NCBI RefSeq assembly: GCF_040548735.1
Contig: NZ_JBEPSD010000001.1
Location: 1,364,001-1,428,000, forward strand
DNA length: 64,000 nucleotides
Direction: 5' to 3'
Source: Rhodanobacter soli
GTDB taxonomy: Bacteria > Pseudomonadota > Gammaproteobacteria > Xanthomonadales > Rhodanobacteraceae
The notes under the pieces are model-generated. The model was not told the DNA's origin. It saw only the letters and a list, made by a program, of their open reading frames with translations, and searched no databases. Position numbers and translations under genes: made by a program. Position 1 is the stretch's first letter. Every line of letters starts with the position of its first letter. Positions 9,227 to 18,267 of this stretch are shown one piece after another.

Positions 9227-9258
9227 AAAAAAGGGCCGCGTAAACGTCACGCGGCCCT
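9227..9258 (-). terminator. Intrinsic terminator after the TonB receptor gene
   Basis: On the minus strand a perfect 9-bp GC-rich stem (AGGGCCGCG and its complement, 9-nt loop) is followed directly by six T residues. It ends the receptor transcript 24 nt after its stop codon and 6 nt before the ATG of the downstream sulfotransferase, so it also acts as a gate on that gene. Confidence 0.88.
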
Positions 9259-9282
9259 CAGGTTAGCGCTTGAGTCGATGAC

Positions 9283-12225
9283 TTAGAACTTGACCGTCAC
9301 GCGAGCGTAGTAGTAGCGGCCCATGAAGTCGAAGTCGCTCGGGTCGCTGTTGGCATTGAGCGTGTTGTTCGCGTACAGCATGGGCGGCTGCTTGTCGAAC
9401 ACATTGTTCACGCCAAAGTCCACGCGCGTGTTCAGCAGTGCGATGTTGTAGCCGACTGACACGTCGTTGTAGACCGTTGCGCCGTACTTGAGCACGCTAC
9501 CGTTCTCTCCGTTCGGCAACGTGTCCTGCAGCGTAAAAGCCGGGCCGCCATTCTGGAACCGGCCGATGTAGCGCATGCGCCACGAAGCATTCCAACCGCC
9601 CATCTGCCAATCCACAAACCCTTGCCCACGCCAGCGCGGAAACAGGCAGACACCTACGGCATCCGGGCAGGCGGAGGCCTGTGCGGAACCGAACGGCAGG
9701 AGATGACCGGCATCGTGGTACGTCACGTTACCTGCCACACCCGGTGCCGTCTGCTGGTTGAAGTACTTCAGGTAGGTGGCGTTGATGCCCATGCTGAACT
9801 GACCGAAGCTGAACTGCGGCAGCTTGTAGTTTGCCGACCAGTCGACGCCGCCGGTGCTCACGCTGCCCAAGTTGCCAAATGGCTCAACCGTGGACTGCAG
9901 CAACTGACCCTGATTGGCGCCAGGGTTGGGATTACGGTGAATGTACTGGCAATACTGGGTCGAACCGGCGGCACATAGGTTGAGCAGACTCTGCAGGCCC
10001 ACGTTGGTGATGGTGTCGTTCAGGTTCACATGCCAGAAGTCGATGCTGGTGGACAAGCCCGACACATACGACGGACTGTAGACCAAGCCAAGGTCGAAGG
10101 TCTTGCCATGTTCCGGCTTGACCGGGAAGCCGGCCACGCGAGCACCTTGTACAACCGTGCTCGCCTGGGTCTGCGTCGCCACGGCGACGTCCCGGAACGA
10201 GCCATCGGTGGGTACGAACTGACAGGCCTGGGCGAGTGGCGAACCGGCCGGCGCGCCGGTATAGCCGTCACACGGGTCACTGTGGATCAACGGCGCGTCG
10301 GAGCCCGCCGTGAAGAGCTCGGTGAGGGACGGCGCGCGGAACACCTCTTCCATCGAGCCACGCAGCAACAGATCGTCGATCGGCCGCCACTCCAACGCCA
10401 CCTTCATGTTGTTCGTGCTGCCGAAACCCTGGATTCTCGAATAACGGTCGCCGACGGTGACATTCAGCGACTTCACACCCGGCAAATCACTGAGGACCGG
10501 AATGAACGCTTCCGCGTAGACGTCCTTGGTGTTGTAACCGCCCTGCACCGCGGTAAGGCACTGGCTGCCCAAGACACAGGTACCTGTGGAATTATCGATC
10601 TGCAACTGCGGAGCGGGGGTGGCGTGCTGATAATCCTTGCGATATTCCGCACCGACCGCCAACTGTACGGCGCCTGCCGGCAGGCTGAACACCTCACCAT
10701 TGATACCGGCGTGCCAGGTCTTCTGGATCACGAAGTTATTGCTGGGGGCCGTCACATTGGCCGCCTTGATTGCCGCAACGGTACCAGGGGCGGTCATGTC
10801 GAACGGATTGAACTGGCAGGCCACCGTGCTGACACCGGGAGGGCACGACGCCGTACCGTCCGCGTTCAGCGTGGAGGCGCCTGTATACAGCGCCCCCTGA
10901 TCCACCAGGCCACCAGTGGTGGTGACAATGCTTTGATGACCGTAGTTGAAGCCGACGTCCCAGGTCCAGTTTTTGTCGAAGACCGTGAAGTCGCCCCTGA
11001 AACCGGTGTTGATCTGGGCGTCCGTCCTGCCAATCCCGGCCATGCGGGGGCCGTTCGAGGTCAGCCGCGAGCGGAACTGGTTGCCAGTGGTCCCGAACGG
11101 TACGCCGAACGGATTGAACGCATTATTCATGTCAAGCGACGCGCCCGTCGTATCGGTGCCATAGACCGCGGGCGCCAACTGGAAACTGGCCGACGTCTTC
11201 TGGTAGATCGCTTCCAGGTAGGCCGAGACGTGCTCACCGAGGTTGTACGAACCGTTGATGAACCCGCCGGTACGCTCCTGCGGGGTCATGATCAGGTTGA
11301 TCGCCGCGTAATTGTACTTGTCGGCGTTGCCATAGCAGTGGTAATTGGCCGTGGTGACCACCTGACTGTTGCCACCCGGGTTCAGCGACACGTTAGAACA
11401 GCCGAAGGCGCCCTGCATGCTGACCGGCAGTTGGATACGACCGACCGGCGTGGACGACGAACCGCCGATGACGACCTGGCTGCCAGAGAGGGTCAGCGCA
11501 TCCTTGGCGAAGCCGCGCGCGGCCGATAATACGCCGTCCTGCTTGTTGTAGTTGACGCCGGCCATGATGCTTCCCTTGTCGGACGTCTGTCCGAAAGTGA
11601 AGCTGTAGCCACTCTGATCACCGTCGCCACGGTCGGACTCGCCCACGTTGGCTGTGAACGTGGCGCCTTGGTAGTCCTTGCGCAGGATGAAGTTGACCAC
11701 GCCACCGATGGCGTCCGAACCGTAGGTTGCCGAAGCACCGTTGGGTAGCACTTCGATGCGCTCGATCGCGTCGACTGGAACGGCGTTCGGGTCCTTGCTC
11801 AGCAGGCGACGACCATCAACCAGGATCAACGTGCGACGCGAACCCAAGCCGCGCAGATTGATGCTCGACGAACCCGTACCGCCGCCGTTGTTGACCTGCG
11901 GATTGACAGCACCGCCGGTCATTGCCGGGAGCTGCTGCACCAGATCGCCCAGGGTTAACTTGCCGGTAGCCAGAATCGCCGCACGGTCAATGACAACCAC
12001 CGGATTGGACGTTTCCAGGTCGACGCGACGGATATTCGAGCCTGTGACCACGATGGTCTGCAGGGTAGTGGGTGCCTTCTGATTTGGTTGCTGATCCTGC
12101 GTGGACTGATCCTGCGCGCCCGAGTCCTGGGCAAGTGCAGTGCCCGATACGCCTACCGCGATGACCGCACCCAGCGAGAGTGCCAGGCGGACTGCCGAAG
12201 AAAGTTTCTTGACCCCAAGTTTCAT
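9283..12225 (-). CDS. TonB-dependent outer membrane receptor
   Basis: 980 residues. A signal peptide (basic MKLGVKK, hydrophobic core, cleavage near ALAQ) is followed by a Gln/Asp-rich linker, a TonB-box-like TIVVTG and the plug domain starting at GSNIRRVDLETSNP. The rest is the beta-barrel, ending in the usual aromatic residue (VTVKF). It imports a ligand across the outer membrane with TonB-ExbBD energy; the ligand is not predictable. SD GGGAGG stands 9 nt before the ATG. The gene has its own promoter far upstream and a terminator right after the stop. Its neighbours (three TPR-sulfotransferases and a TPR-hydroxylase) suggest that substrate handling or modification is tied to it. Confidence 0.92.
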   Translation of the reverse strand: MKLGVKKLSSAVRLALSLGAVIAVGVSGTALAQDSGAQDQSTQDQQPNQKAPTTLQTIVVTGSNIRRVDLETSNPVVVIDRAAILATGKLTLGDLVQQLPAMTGGAVNPQVNNGGGTGSSSINLRGLGSRRTLILVDGRRLLSKDPNAVPVDAIERIEVLPNGASATYGSDAIGGVVNFILRKDYQGATFTANVGESDRGDGDQSGYSFTFGQTSDKGSIMAGVNYNKQDGVLSAARGFAKDALTLSGSQVVIGGSSSTPVGRIQLPVSMQGAFGCSNVSLNPGGNSQVVTTANYHCYGNADKYNYAAINLIMTPQERTGGFINGSYNLGEHVSAYLEAIYQKTSASFQLAPAVYGTDTTGASLDMNNAFNPFGVPFGTTGNQFRSRLTSNGPRMAGIGRTDAQINTGFRGDFTVFDKNWTWDVGFNYGHQSIVTTTGGLVDQGALYTGASTLNADGTASCPPGVSTVACQFNPFDMTAPGTVAAIKAANVTAPSNNFVIQKTWHAGINGEVFSLPAGAVQLAVGAEYRKDYQHATPAPQLQIDNSTGTCVLGSQCLTAVQGGYNTKDVYAEAFIPVLSDLPGVKSLNVTVGDRYSRIQGFGSTNNMKVALEWRPIDDLLLRGSMEEVFRAPSLTELFTAGSDAPLIHSDPCDGYTGAPAGSPLAQACQFVPTDGSFRDVAVATQTQASTVVQGARVAGFPVKPEHGKTFDLGLVYSPSYVSGLSTSIDFWHVNLNDTITNVGLQSLLNLCAAGSTQYCQYIHRNPNPGANQGQLLQSTVEPFGNLGSVSTGGVDWSANYKLPQFSFGQFSMGINATYLKYFNQQTAPGVAGNVTYHDAGHLLPFGSAQASACPDAVGVCLFPRWRGQGFVDWQMGGWNASWRMRYIGRFQNGGPAFTLQDTLPNGENGSVLKYGATVYNDVSVGYNIALLNTRVDFGVNNVFDKQPPMLYANNTLNANSDPSDFDFMGRYYYARVTVKF

Positions 12226-12478
12226 GAAAACACCCTCCCGATTAATTTAAGACCCTCCGATTGGCTGCTGTCTTGGGCCTCGATAATTCCCGCCCCAAAA
12301 CCTCAACCTCGGCCCACCTCCCAAACCAATGAACCTCTGACTCACGGAACTCCCGGTCCGGGTCGATACCGCGACAGGCAACAACGCCGCGTTAACACGC
12401 GGCACACCTGCCCATCCATTAGTCCCACCCCGGTGCAGAGCCAATCCTGTCATTGCACTTGATGCAGCTCGGTCTGAT
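12226..12478 (-). other. Long untranslated leader of the TonB receptor
   Basis: About 250 nt between the predicted transcription start and the receptor ATG, without a convincing gene on either strand. On the minus strand it holds a 6-bp hairpin (GCCGCG arms, 12386-12403) and several G-rich blocks that could pair with the C-rich ones, plus the strong SD at the end. I recognise no known riboswitch class. The remaining 12513-12633, up to the end of the AMP nucleosidase gene, holds nothing I can name. Confidence 0.45.
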
Positions 12479-12483
12479 GCGTA

Positions 12484-12512
12484 CTTATTACGCTTCATTT
12501 ACATACTGTCAA
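12484..12512 (-). promoter_or_regulatory. Sigma-70 promoter for the TonB receptor
   Basis: On the minus strand a perfect -35 TTGACA (12507-12512), a 17-nt spacer and a -10 AATAAG (12484-12489). It is the most AT-rich spot of the region. No other gene lies downstream before the receptor. Confidence 0.7.
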
Positions 12513-12633
12513 CAAATTTTGTACTGTAGAAACTTACGTTTGGGTGTCGATTCAGGCTGCCCTGGCAGGCTGCTGCCTGGATTATCGGAGGGCAAACCGG
12601 CCTCCATCAGCCGACCCAGCCGCCGGATCGCGA

Positions 12634-13425
12634 CTATTCTGTGTCTCCGTCCGCCTCGAAACGCAGGTGTTTCACGCTGCGTCCGTTGCGGCGCACCAAT
12701 TTGAGGGCCTCGATGCCGATCTTGATGTGCGCCTCGACGAACTGCGAGGTGATGCTGCGGTCGCTCGCCTCGGTTTTCACCCCTTCCGGGATCATCGGCT
12801 GGTCGGACACCAGCAGCAGGGCGCCGCAGGGGATCCGGTTGGCGAAGCCGGCGGCGAAGATGGTCGCCGTCTCCATGTCCACCGCCATGCAGCGGGTGCG
12901 CCGCAGATAATCCTTGAACGTGTCGTCGTGTTCCCACACGCGGCGGTTGGTGGTGTACACCGTGCCGGTCCAGTAGTCGTGGCCGAGGTCGCGGATCATG
13001 GTGGAGACCGCGCGCTGCAGCTGGAACGCCGGCAGCGCCGGCACCTCCGGCGGCAGATAGTCGTTGCTGGTGCCTTCGCCCCGGATCGCGGCAATCGGCA
13101 GCACCAGGTCGCCGAGCTGGTTCTTCTTCTTGACCCCGCCGCACTTGCCCAGGAACAACGCGGCGCGTGGCTCGATCGCGCTGAGCAGGTCCATCACGGT
13201 GGCGGCGTTCGGGCTGCCCATGCCGAAGTTGATCAGGGTGATGCCGTCGGCGGTGGCATTCGGCATCGGCCGGTCGCGGCCCTGCACTTCCACCCCGTGC
13301 CACTGCGCGAACAATTCCACGTAGTGACCGAAGTTGGTCAGGAGGATGTGTTCGCCGAATTGTTCGAGCGGCGTGCCGGTATAGCGCGGCAGCCAGTTGG
13401 AGACGATTTCCTGCTTGTTCTTCAT
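12634..13425 (-). CDS. amn: AMP nucleosidase, short form
   Basis: 263 residues of the PNP/UDP phosphorylase superfamily. AMP nucleosidase splits AMP into adenine and ribose 5-phosphate in purine turnover. Family landmarks are the opening MKNKQEIVSNWLPRYTG, the glycine-rich LFLGKCGGVKKKNQ and the nucleoside-binding VDMETATIFAAG. It corresponds to the catalytic part only; E. coli Amn is about 484 residues with an N-terminal regulatory domain missing here. The frame is open about 70 codons further upstream, but the chosen ATG matches the family N-terminus. It is divergent from the DegV gene; the 191-bp gap holds the putative promoters of both, which I cannot place exactly. Confidence 0.85.
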   Translation of the reverse strand: MKNKQEIVSNWLPRYTGTPLEQFGEHILLTNFGHYVELFAQWHGVEVQGRDRPMPNATADGITLINFGMGSPNAATVMDLLSAIEPRAALFLGKCGGVKKKNQLGDLVLPIAAIRGEGTSNDYLPPEVPALPAFQLQRAVSTMIRDLGHDYWTGTVYTTNRRVWEHDDTFKDYLRRTRCMAVDMETATIFAAGFANRIPCGALLLVSDQPMIPEGVKTEASDRSITSQFVEAHIKIGIEALKLVRRNGRSVKHLRFEADGDTE

Positions 13426-13616
13426 TGCGAAGCGATATCCGATTGCGTTACCGGCGACGCCACGCCGGCGAGATGCCAGATGAGGTTGCGCCATCTTAGG
13501 TGGCTGCCCCTCCACCCGCCAGCTTCCCGCCTCGCCGTGCGGCCACCCGGCAAACACCGCCACCACGGCCCCCCATGCTATGTTTCGGCTGCCATTCATG
13601 ATCGGGGGATCAGGTG

Positions 13617-14561
13617 ATGCGGATGGGTCTGGCAATCGATGCGGCCTGCGATCTTTCGCAGGCGTTCCTGCAGAAGCACGATATTGCGGTGATGCCGATC
13701 ACCGTGCGGGTGAACAGCGAAGTCTTCATGGACGACCGCAAACCGGCCGAGATCCAGCGCTTCATCGATCGTCGCCTGGGCAGCCGCAGCCATTCGGCGG
13801 AAACCGAACCCTGCCCGGTGGAAGAGGTGCAGAAGCTGTTCCTGGAGAAGCTGGTGCTGGAGCAGGACTGCGTGTTCTGCCTGACCATCACCGCCACCCG
13901 CAGCCCGATCAACGAACACGTCAACAAGGCCAGCTTCGGCATCCTGAAGAATTATCGCCAGGTGCGCGAGCAGGCCGGCGTGCCGGGTCCGTTCATGATG
14001 CGTGTGATCGACACGCGCAACATCTTCGCCGGAGCCGCGCCGGTGATCTACGAGGCGGCCCGGCTGATCGCGGCCGACGAGCCGCCGGCCACGATCCGCG
14101 AACGGCTTACCCATCTCGCGAACCACACCTACGGCTACATGCTGCCGCGCGACCTGTACTACCTGCGCGCCCGCGCCAAGAAAAAGAACGACCGCAGCGT
14201 CGGCCTGGTCAGCGCGATGCTGGGCTCGGCGCTGGACATCAAGCCGATCCTGCGCTGCTTCCGCGGCGAGACCGGCCCGGTCGGCAAGGTGCGCGGCTTC
14301 GAGCAGGGCGCCGAAGCGTTGTTCGGCTACGCCGCGCAACGGGTGCGCGCCGGGCTGCTGGTACCGCTGGTGTGCGCCAGCTACGGCGGCGACCTCGCCG
14401 TGCTGTCGCATCTGCCCGGCTATGCCGAATTGCGCCAGGCCTGCGAGGAATGCGGCGTCGAGCTGATGGAGGCGCCGATGAGCATCACCGGCATGGTCAA
14501 CGTGGGCGAAGGCGCGGTCACGATCGGCTTCGCCGCCGAGGAACATGTCGCCGAGTTCTGA
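13617..14561 (+). CDS. DegV family protein
   Basis: About 314 residues with the DegV fold, which binds a single fatty acid; the related FakB proteins present fatty acids to a kinase. Typical features are the N-terminal AIDAACDLSQAFL (strand plus Ser/Asp-rich loop), the TITATRSPINEHV loop in the middle and a C-terminal glycine-rich strand. No FakA-type kinase is seen in this window. A GGGGGA stretch stands 7 nt before the chosen ATG; a GTG directly upstream is the alternative. It is followed after 13 nt by the DUF4124 gene and may share a transcript with it. Confidence 0.82.
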   Translation: MRMGLAIDAACDLSQAFLQKHDIAVMPITVRVNSEVFMDDRKPAEIQRFIDRRLGSRSHSAETEPCPVEEVQKLFLEKLVLEQDCVFCLTITATRSPINEHVNKASFGILKNYRQVREQAGVPGPFMMRVIDTRNIFAGAAPVIYEAARLIAADEPPATIRERLTHLANHTYGYMLPRDLYYLRARAKKKNDRSVGLVSAMLGSALDIKPILRCFRGETGPVGKVRGFEQGAEALFGYAAQRVRAGLLVPLVCASYGGDLAVLSHLPGYAELRQACEECGVELMEAPMSITGMVNVGEGAVTIGFAAEEHVAEF

Positions 14562-14574
14562 GGATGGCCGCCGC

Positions 14575-15210
14575 ATGCCGCACCCGAGCGCCCTGCTGCT
14601 CTTGCTTGCCGTGACCGGCACACCGGCCGTCGCCGGCACGGTATACAAGTGCAGCGGCGCGGATGGCCGAGTGATCTATCAGGACACGCCGTGCGCGAAG
14701 ACACAGCGGCAGCAGACCCTGCAGTTGCCGGACGACACGACCGCGCCGCCGCCGACCAGCGTAGTCACCAGGCCCGACCGCCCGCCGCCCGTGGCGGCGC
14801 CCGCCCCGCCATCCACGCCAGGCGTGCCGCTGGTCCAGCTGTACCAGTGCAGGCACGCCGTCGACGGCAGCCTCTACGTCAGCCGCAACGGCAATCCGCC
14901 ACCGTTCCGCGCACCGCTGGGCATGCTCGGCGCGCTGTCGACGCCGCTGGGCGAGGTCTACGGATCACCGAACCACGCCGGCATCTCCGCGCCGGAGGCG
15001 AACCGCGGCCGGGTCAGTGCCGGGCTGGTCGCCAACAACTACGTATGGGTGCAGGACCGGTGCCGGCCGATGAGCGTGCCGGAGATCTGCAGCGAGTTGC
15101 GCGACGAGCAGGAACAGAACGCGCGCAAGCTGCAGCGCGCGTTCAAGAGCGACCGGCCGCCGCTGCAACGCCGCGACGACGAGCTGCAGGCGCAGTTGAC
15201 CCACTGCTGA
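14575..15210 (+). CDS. DUF4124-containing exported protein
   Basis: 211 residues. A signal peptide (MPHPSALLLLLAVTGTPAVA) precedes a DUF4124 segment with GTVYKCSGADGRVIYQDTPC. A Pro/Ala/Thr-rich linker follows at about residues 55-85, then a second cysteine-containing domain without a recognisable family and a charged C-terminus. Function unknown; such proteins are common in Xanthomonadales envelopes. The start is the ATG with GAGG 11 nt upstream; an in-frame ATG 30 nt earlier lies inside the degV end. It converges with the SDR gene, 6 bp apart. Confidence 0.8.
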   Translation: MPHPSALLLLLAVTGTPAVAGTVYKCSGADGRVIYQDTPCAKTQRQQTLQLPDDTTAPPPTSVVTRPDRPPPVAAPAPPSTPGVPLVQLYQCRHAVDGSLYVSRNGNPPPFRAPLGMLGALSTPLGEVYGSPNHAGISAPEANRGRVSAGLVANNYVWVQDRCRPMSVPEICSELRDEQEQNARKLQRAFKSDRPPLQRRDDELQAQLTHC

Positions 15211-15216
15211 GGCCGC

Positions 15217-15999
15217 TCAGAAACCGTAGCTCATGAAGCCGCCGTCCACCGCCAGCACCTGGCCGGTGATGTAGCTGGCCGCCGGCAGGCACAGGAACGC
15301 GATCGCGGCGGCCACTTCCTCGGGCTCGCCGATCCGCTTCAACGGCGTGCGCTCGAGCACCTCGTCCAGGTAATCGGCGTCGGCCAACGCCGGTTCCGAG
15401 CGCTGGGTGCGGATGTACCACGGCGCCACCGCGTTGACGCGGATGCCATCCACCGCCCACTCCGCGGCGAGGTTGCGGGTGAGCTGGTGCAGCGCCGCCT
15501 TGCTCATCCCATAGGGCGAGCCGGTGCGCACGTGCGTCATCGCCGAGACCGAGCCCACGTTGACGATCGCCGCGTTCGCGTGCTGCACGAGTTGCGGATG
15601 CGCCAGCCGGCACATCTCGAATGCGGAGAACAGGTTCTGCTCGAAGACCGCGCGCACCTCGCTGGTGTTGTAGTCCAGCGTGGCCATGGGCCGGTTGCCG
15701 CCGGCGTTGTTGATCAGCAGCGACACCGGCGCAGCCAGGTCGGCGATCCAGTCGAACACCGCCAGGCGCTCCTCCGCCTCGGCCAGGTCCGCGCCGAATG
15801 CCAGCACTTCGACATCGGCGAATTCATCGGCCAGCTCCACCCGCACTTGCTCGAGGTAATCCTCGTCGCGCGCCACCAGCAGCAGGTCGGCGCCGAGGCT
15901 GGCCAGTTCGCGCGCGGTGGCGTAGCCGATGCCCTTGCTGGCACCGGTGATCAGGGCGGTATGGCCTTGCAGCTGCCAGGTGTCGGGACGGCTGTTCAT
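15217..15999 (-). CDS. SDR family oxidoreductase (tropinone-reductase-like)
   Basis: 260 residues, classical short-chain dehydrogenase/reductase. The NAD(P)-binding motif TGASKGIG is at 18-25, NNAGG at 97-101, the catalytic Ser150 and YxxxK (Tyr163, Lys167) are present, and the C-terminal ITGQVLAVDGG is typical. Arg at DEDYLEQVR and the acidic stretch after strand two do not settle NADH versus NADPH. The sequence style is close to plant-type tropinone reductases, but substrate specificity in this family cannot be inferred from that. Confidence 0.88.
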   Translation of the reverse strand: MNSRPDTWQLQGHTALITGASKGIGYATARELASLGADLLLVARDEDYLEQVRVELADEFADVEVLAFGADLAEAEERLAVFDWIADLAAPVSLLINNAGGNRPMATLDYNTSEVRAVFEQNLFSAFEMCRLAHPQLVQHANAAIVNVGSVSAMTHVRTGSPYGMSKAALHQLTRNLAAEWAVDGIRVNAVAPWYIRTQRSEPALADADYLDEVLERTPLKRIGEPEEVAAAIAFLCLPAASYITGQVLAVDGGFMSYGF

Positions 16000-16110
16000 G
16001 GGCGCAGCTTAAAACGTCGTTCCGGCGGCGCCTAGTGACGCGCCGCGGATCCTTGCCTGCGAACGTGCATGGCGGGACACTCGGCACTTCGACCACGCGC
16101 GAGAACCGCC

Positions 16111-16320
16111 ATGAAGCCGCTGCCGCTCCTGCTCTGCGTCCTTGCCCTCGGCGCCTGTTCCAGCAAGCCGCCGGAACCCCAGGCCAAGCCGGCGGCGGCC
16201 GACACCGCCACGCCGTTCGACGCGCTGAAGGCGGACGAGCAGCGCGCCAAGGACGTGCAGAAGGTCGTCGACAAGCAGGCCGAGGAGCAGCGCAAGCAGA
16301 TCGAGGCGCAGGAACAGTAA
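16111..16320 (+). CDS. Small lipoprotein
   Basis: 69 residues. Signal sequence MKPLPLLLCVLALGAC with a lipobox (LGAC, lipidated Cys16), then a Pro/Ala linker and a highly charged alpha-helical tail rich in Lys, Glu and Gln (about residues 38-69) that should be a coiled coil. No known domain. An in-frame ATG 42 nt upstream would bury the signal peptide and was rejected. Transcribed alone, convergent with sppA. Confidence 0.72.
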   Translation: MKPLPLLLCVLALGACSSKPPEPQAKPAAADTATPFDALKADEQRAKDVQKVVDKQAEEQRKQIEAQEQ

Positions 16321-16346
16321 GGTCCGTTTCCGCTCAGTGACGGACC
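16321..16346. terminator. Hairpin between lipoprotein gene and sppA
   Basis: Seven-base arms GGTCCGT and ACGGACC with a 12-nt loop in the 30-bp gap between convergent genes. A second small hairpin (CCCGC/GCGGG) follows and overlaps the sppA stop. Confidence 0.5.
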
Positions 16347-16350
16347 CGCT

Positions 16351-18231
16351 TCAACGCGGGCTGCATAGGCAGTCCGCGTAGATGTTCGGCGTACCGGCCT
16401 TCGCGTTGCGCAACAGCTGCAGTTCCGGCGCCAGCGCGGGCAGTTGGGCGAACCAGTTCGGCAGGCGCACGCCCCACGACCGCAGCACGTGCACGCTGGC
16501 GGTCTGGTTGAGGCCGATCAGGAAACGCTCGAAGCCGCCCAGCGGCGCCTCCACGTAGCGCACCGGGTAGCCCTTGCCCAGCTTGGCCAGGCTGGCCGCA
16601 TCGGCGACGGCGGCCTGCAGCCCGCCGAGCCGATCGACCAGGCCGCGTTCGAGCGCCTGCTGGCCGGTCCACACCCGGCCCTGCGCGATCGCGTCGACCG
16701 CCTCGTAGCTCTTGCCGCGCGCCTTCGCCACGTTGCCGACGAAGTCGCGGTAACCCTTGTCGATGATCGCCTGGATCACCGTGCCGACCTTCGGATCGAG
16801 CGGACGGCTGATGTCGAACGCGCCGGCCATCGGCCCGGTGCCGACGCCGTCGCTCTGGATGCCGAGCTTGGCCAGCGTGTTCGGCACCGTGTAGTACATG
16901 CCGAAGATGCCGATCGAGCCGGTGATGGTGTTCGGCTCGGCGAAAATGTGGTTCGCGTTCATCGCGATCCAGTAGCCGCCGCTGGCCGCCACGTCGCCCA
17001 TCGACACCACCACCGGGATGCCCGCGCGGCGGGTCAGCTCGACCTCGCGGCGGATCTGCTCGGCCGCGTACACCTCGCCGCCGGGCGAGTTGACCCGCAG
17101 TACCAATGCCTTGGTCTTGCGGTCCTCGCGCGCGCTGCGGATCAGCGCCGCGGTGGACTCGCCGCCGATCGAACCGGCCGCGCGCTTGCCGCCGGCGATC
17201 TCGCCCTCCGCCACCACGATCGCCACGCCCGGCGCGAACAGGTCGCCGTCGCGCGGCACGCCGGCCGCGTAGCGGGCGAAGTCGACCTGGCGGAAGCTGT
17301 GGCCTTTCCGGTCGGCCGGGATGCCTTCCTTGCGCATCATCGCGATCAGTTCGCCGCGGGTGGCCAGGCCGTCCACCAGGTGCTGGTTCAGCGCCAGCTG
17401 GGCCAGGTTGCCCTGGGTGCTGGCGATGTGCTGCGGCAGGTTGTCGATGTCGTCGCGCAGCGCCGCCGGGTCCAGCTTGCGCAGTTGCGCCACTTCGGCG
17501 AGGTAGCCGTCCCACAGGCCGCCCATCCAGTAGCTGTCGGCCTGTTTCGCCTCGGCCGAGGCGTGGTCGAGGATGTACGGCTCGGCCGCGCTCTTGAACT
17601 CGCCGACGCGGAACAGGTGCACGTCGACGCCGAGCTTGTCCAGCAGGTCCTTGTAGAACAGGCGGTAGTTGGCCAGTCCGGTGATCAGCACGCCGCCCTG
17701 CGGGTCGACCAGCAGGCGATCGGCATGCGCGGCCAGGTAGTACTGGCCCTGGTCCAGGTTCACCGCCCACGCGACCACCGGCTTGCCCGCCGCGCGGAAG
17801 CGGTCCAGCGCCGCGCCCACCTCGCGCAACGCGGCAAAGCCGCCGCCCTGCAGCTCGTCCGGCAGCAGCAGGATGCGGCTGATCCGCTTGTCCTTGGCCG
17901 CCGCGTCGATCGCGCCGACCAGGTCGCGCACCTGCACCTGCTTCGGCTGCTCGCCGGACAAGCCGGCCAGCGCGCGCTGCAGCGGCTCGATGCTGTACTG
18001 CTCGACCAGTTGGCCCTGCGGCTTGATCACCAGCACGCTGTCGTCCTGCACCGCGCGTTCCATCCGGCTGCCGGCCACGCCGGCGGTCAGCAGCAACAGC
18101 AGCACGAACAGGACGCCGAAGAACACCAGGTTGATGATCACCAGCCGCAGCATGTTGATGCCGCGCCCGAGCGCGCGCAGGAAGGCCCAGAAACCGTTGC
18201 GGCGTGGCGGTGGCGGTGGTGGCAGCGTCAT
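16351..18231 (-). CDS. sppA: Signal peptide peptidase SppA (67K type)
   Basis: 626 residues, inner-membrane serine protease that degrades cleaved signal peptides. A Pro-rich cytoplasmic start (MTLPPPPPP) is followed by one membrane anchor at about 28-52. It has the two tandem ClpP-like domains of the long form. The Lys/Ser dyad is split as in E. coli SppA: Lys213 in GEFKSAAEPY of the first domain and Ser417 in GDVAASGGYW of the second. Also visible is NSPGGEVYA before the serine. Length fits the family. It is 36 bp downstream of the MATE gene on the same strand. Confidence 0.94.
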   Translation of the reverse strand: MTLPPPPPPRRNGFWAFLRALGRGINMLRLVIINLVFFGVLFVLLLLLTAGVAGSRMERAVQDDSVLVIKPQGQLVEQYSIEPLQRALAGLSGEQPKQVQVRDLVGAIDAAAKDKRISRILLLPDELQGGGFAALREVGAALDRFRAAGKPVVAWAVNLDQGQYYLAAHADRLLVDPQGGVLITGLANYRLFYKDLLDKLGVDVHLFRVGEFKSAAEPYILDHASAEAKQADSYWMGGLWDGYLAEVAQLRKLDPAALRDDIDNLPQHIASTQGNLAQLALNQHLVDGLATRGELIAMMRKEGIPADRKGHSFRQVDFARYAAGVPRDGDLFAPGVAIVVAEGEIAGGKRAAGSIGGESTAALIRSAREDRKTKALVLRVNSPGGEVYAAEQIRREVELTRRAGIPVVVSMGDVAASGGYWIAMNANHIFAEPNTITGSIGIFGMYYTVPNTLAKLGIQSDGVGTGPMAGAFDISRPLDPKVGTVIQAIIDKGYRDFVGNVAKARGKSYEAVDAIAQGRVWTGQQALERGLVDRLGGLQAAVADAASLAKLGKGYPVRYVEAPLGGFERFLIGLNQTASVHVLRSWGVRLPNWFAQLPALAPELQLLRNAKAGTPNIYADCLCSPR

Positions 18232-18267
18232 GTGGATATCCGGAATCGTCGGGTCAAGCGTAGCCGG

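Noticed and set aside
9221-9250. GTG start for the third sulfotransferase
   Set aside because: This codon is inside the terminator hairpin.
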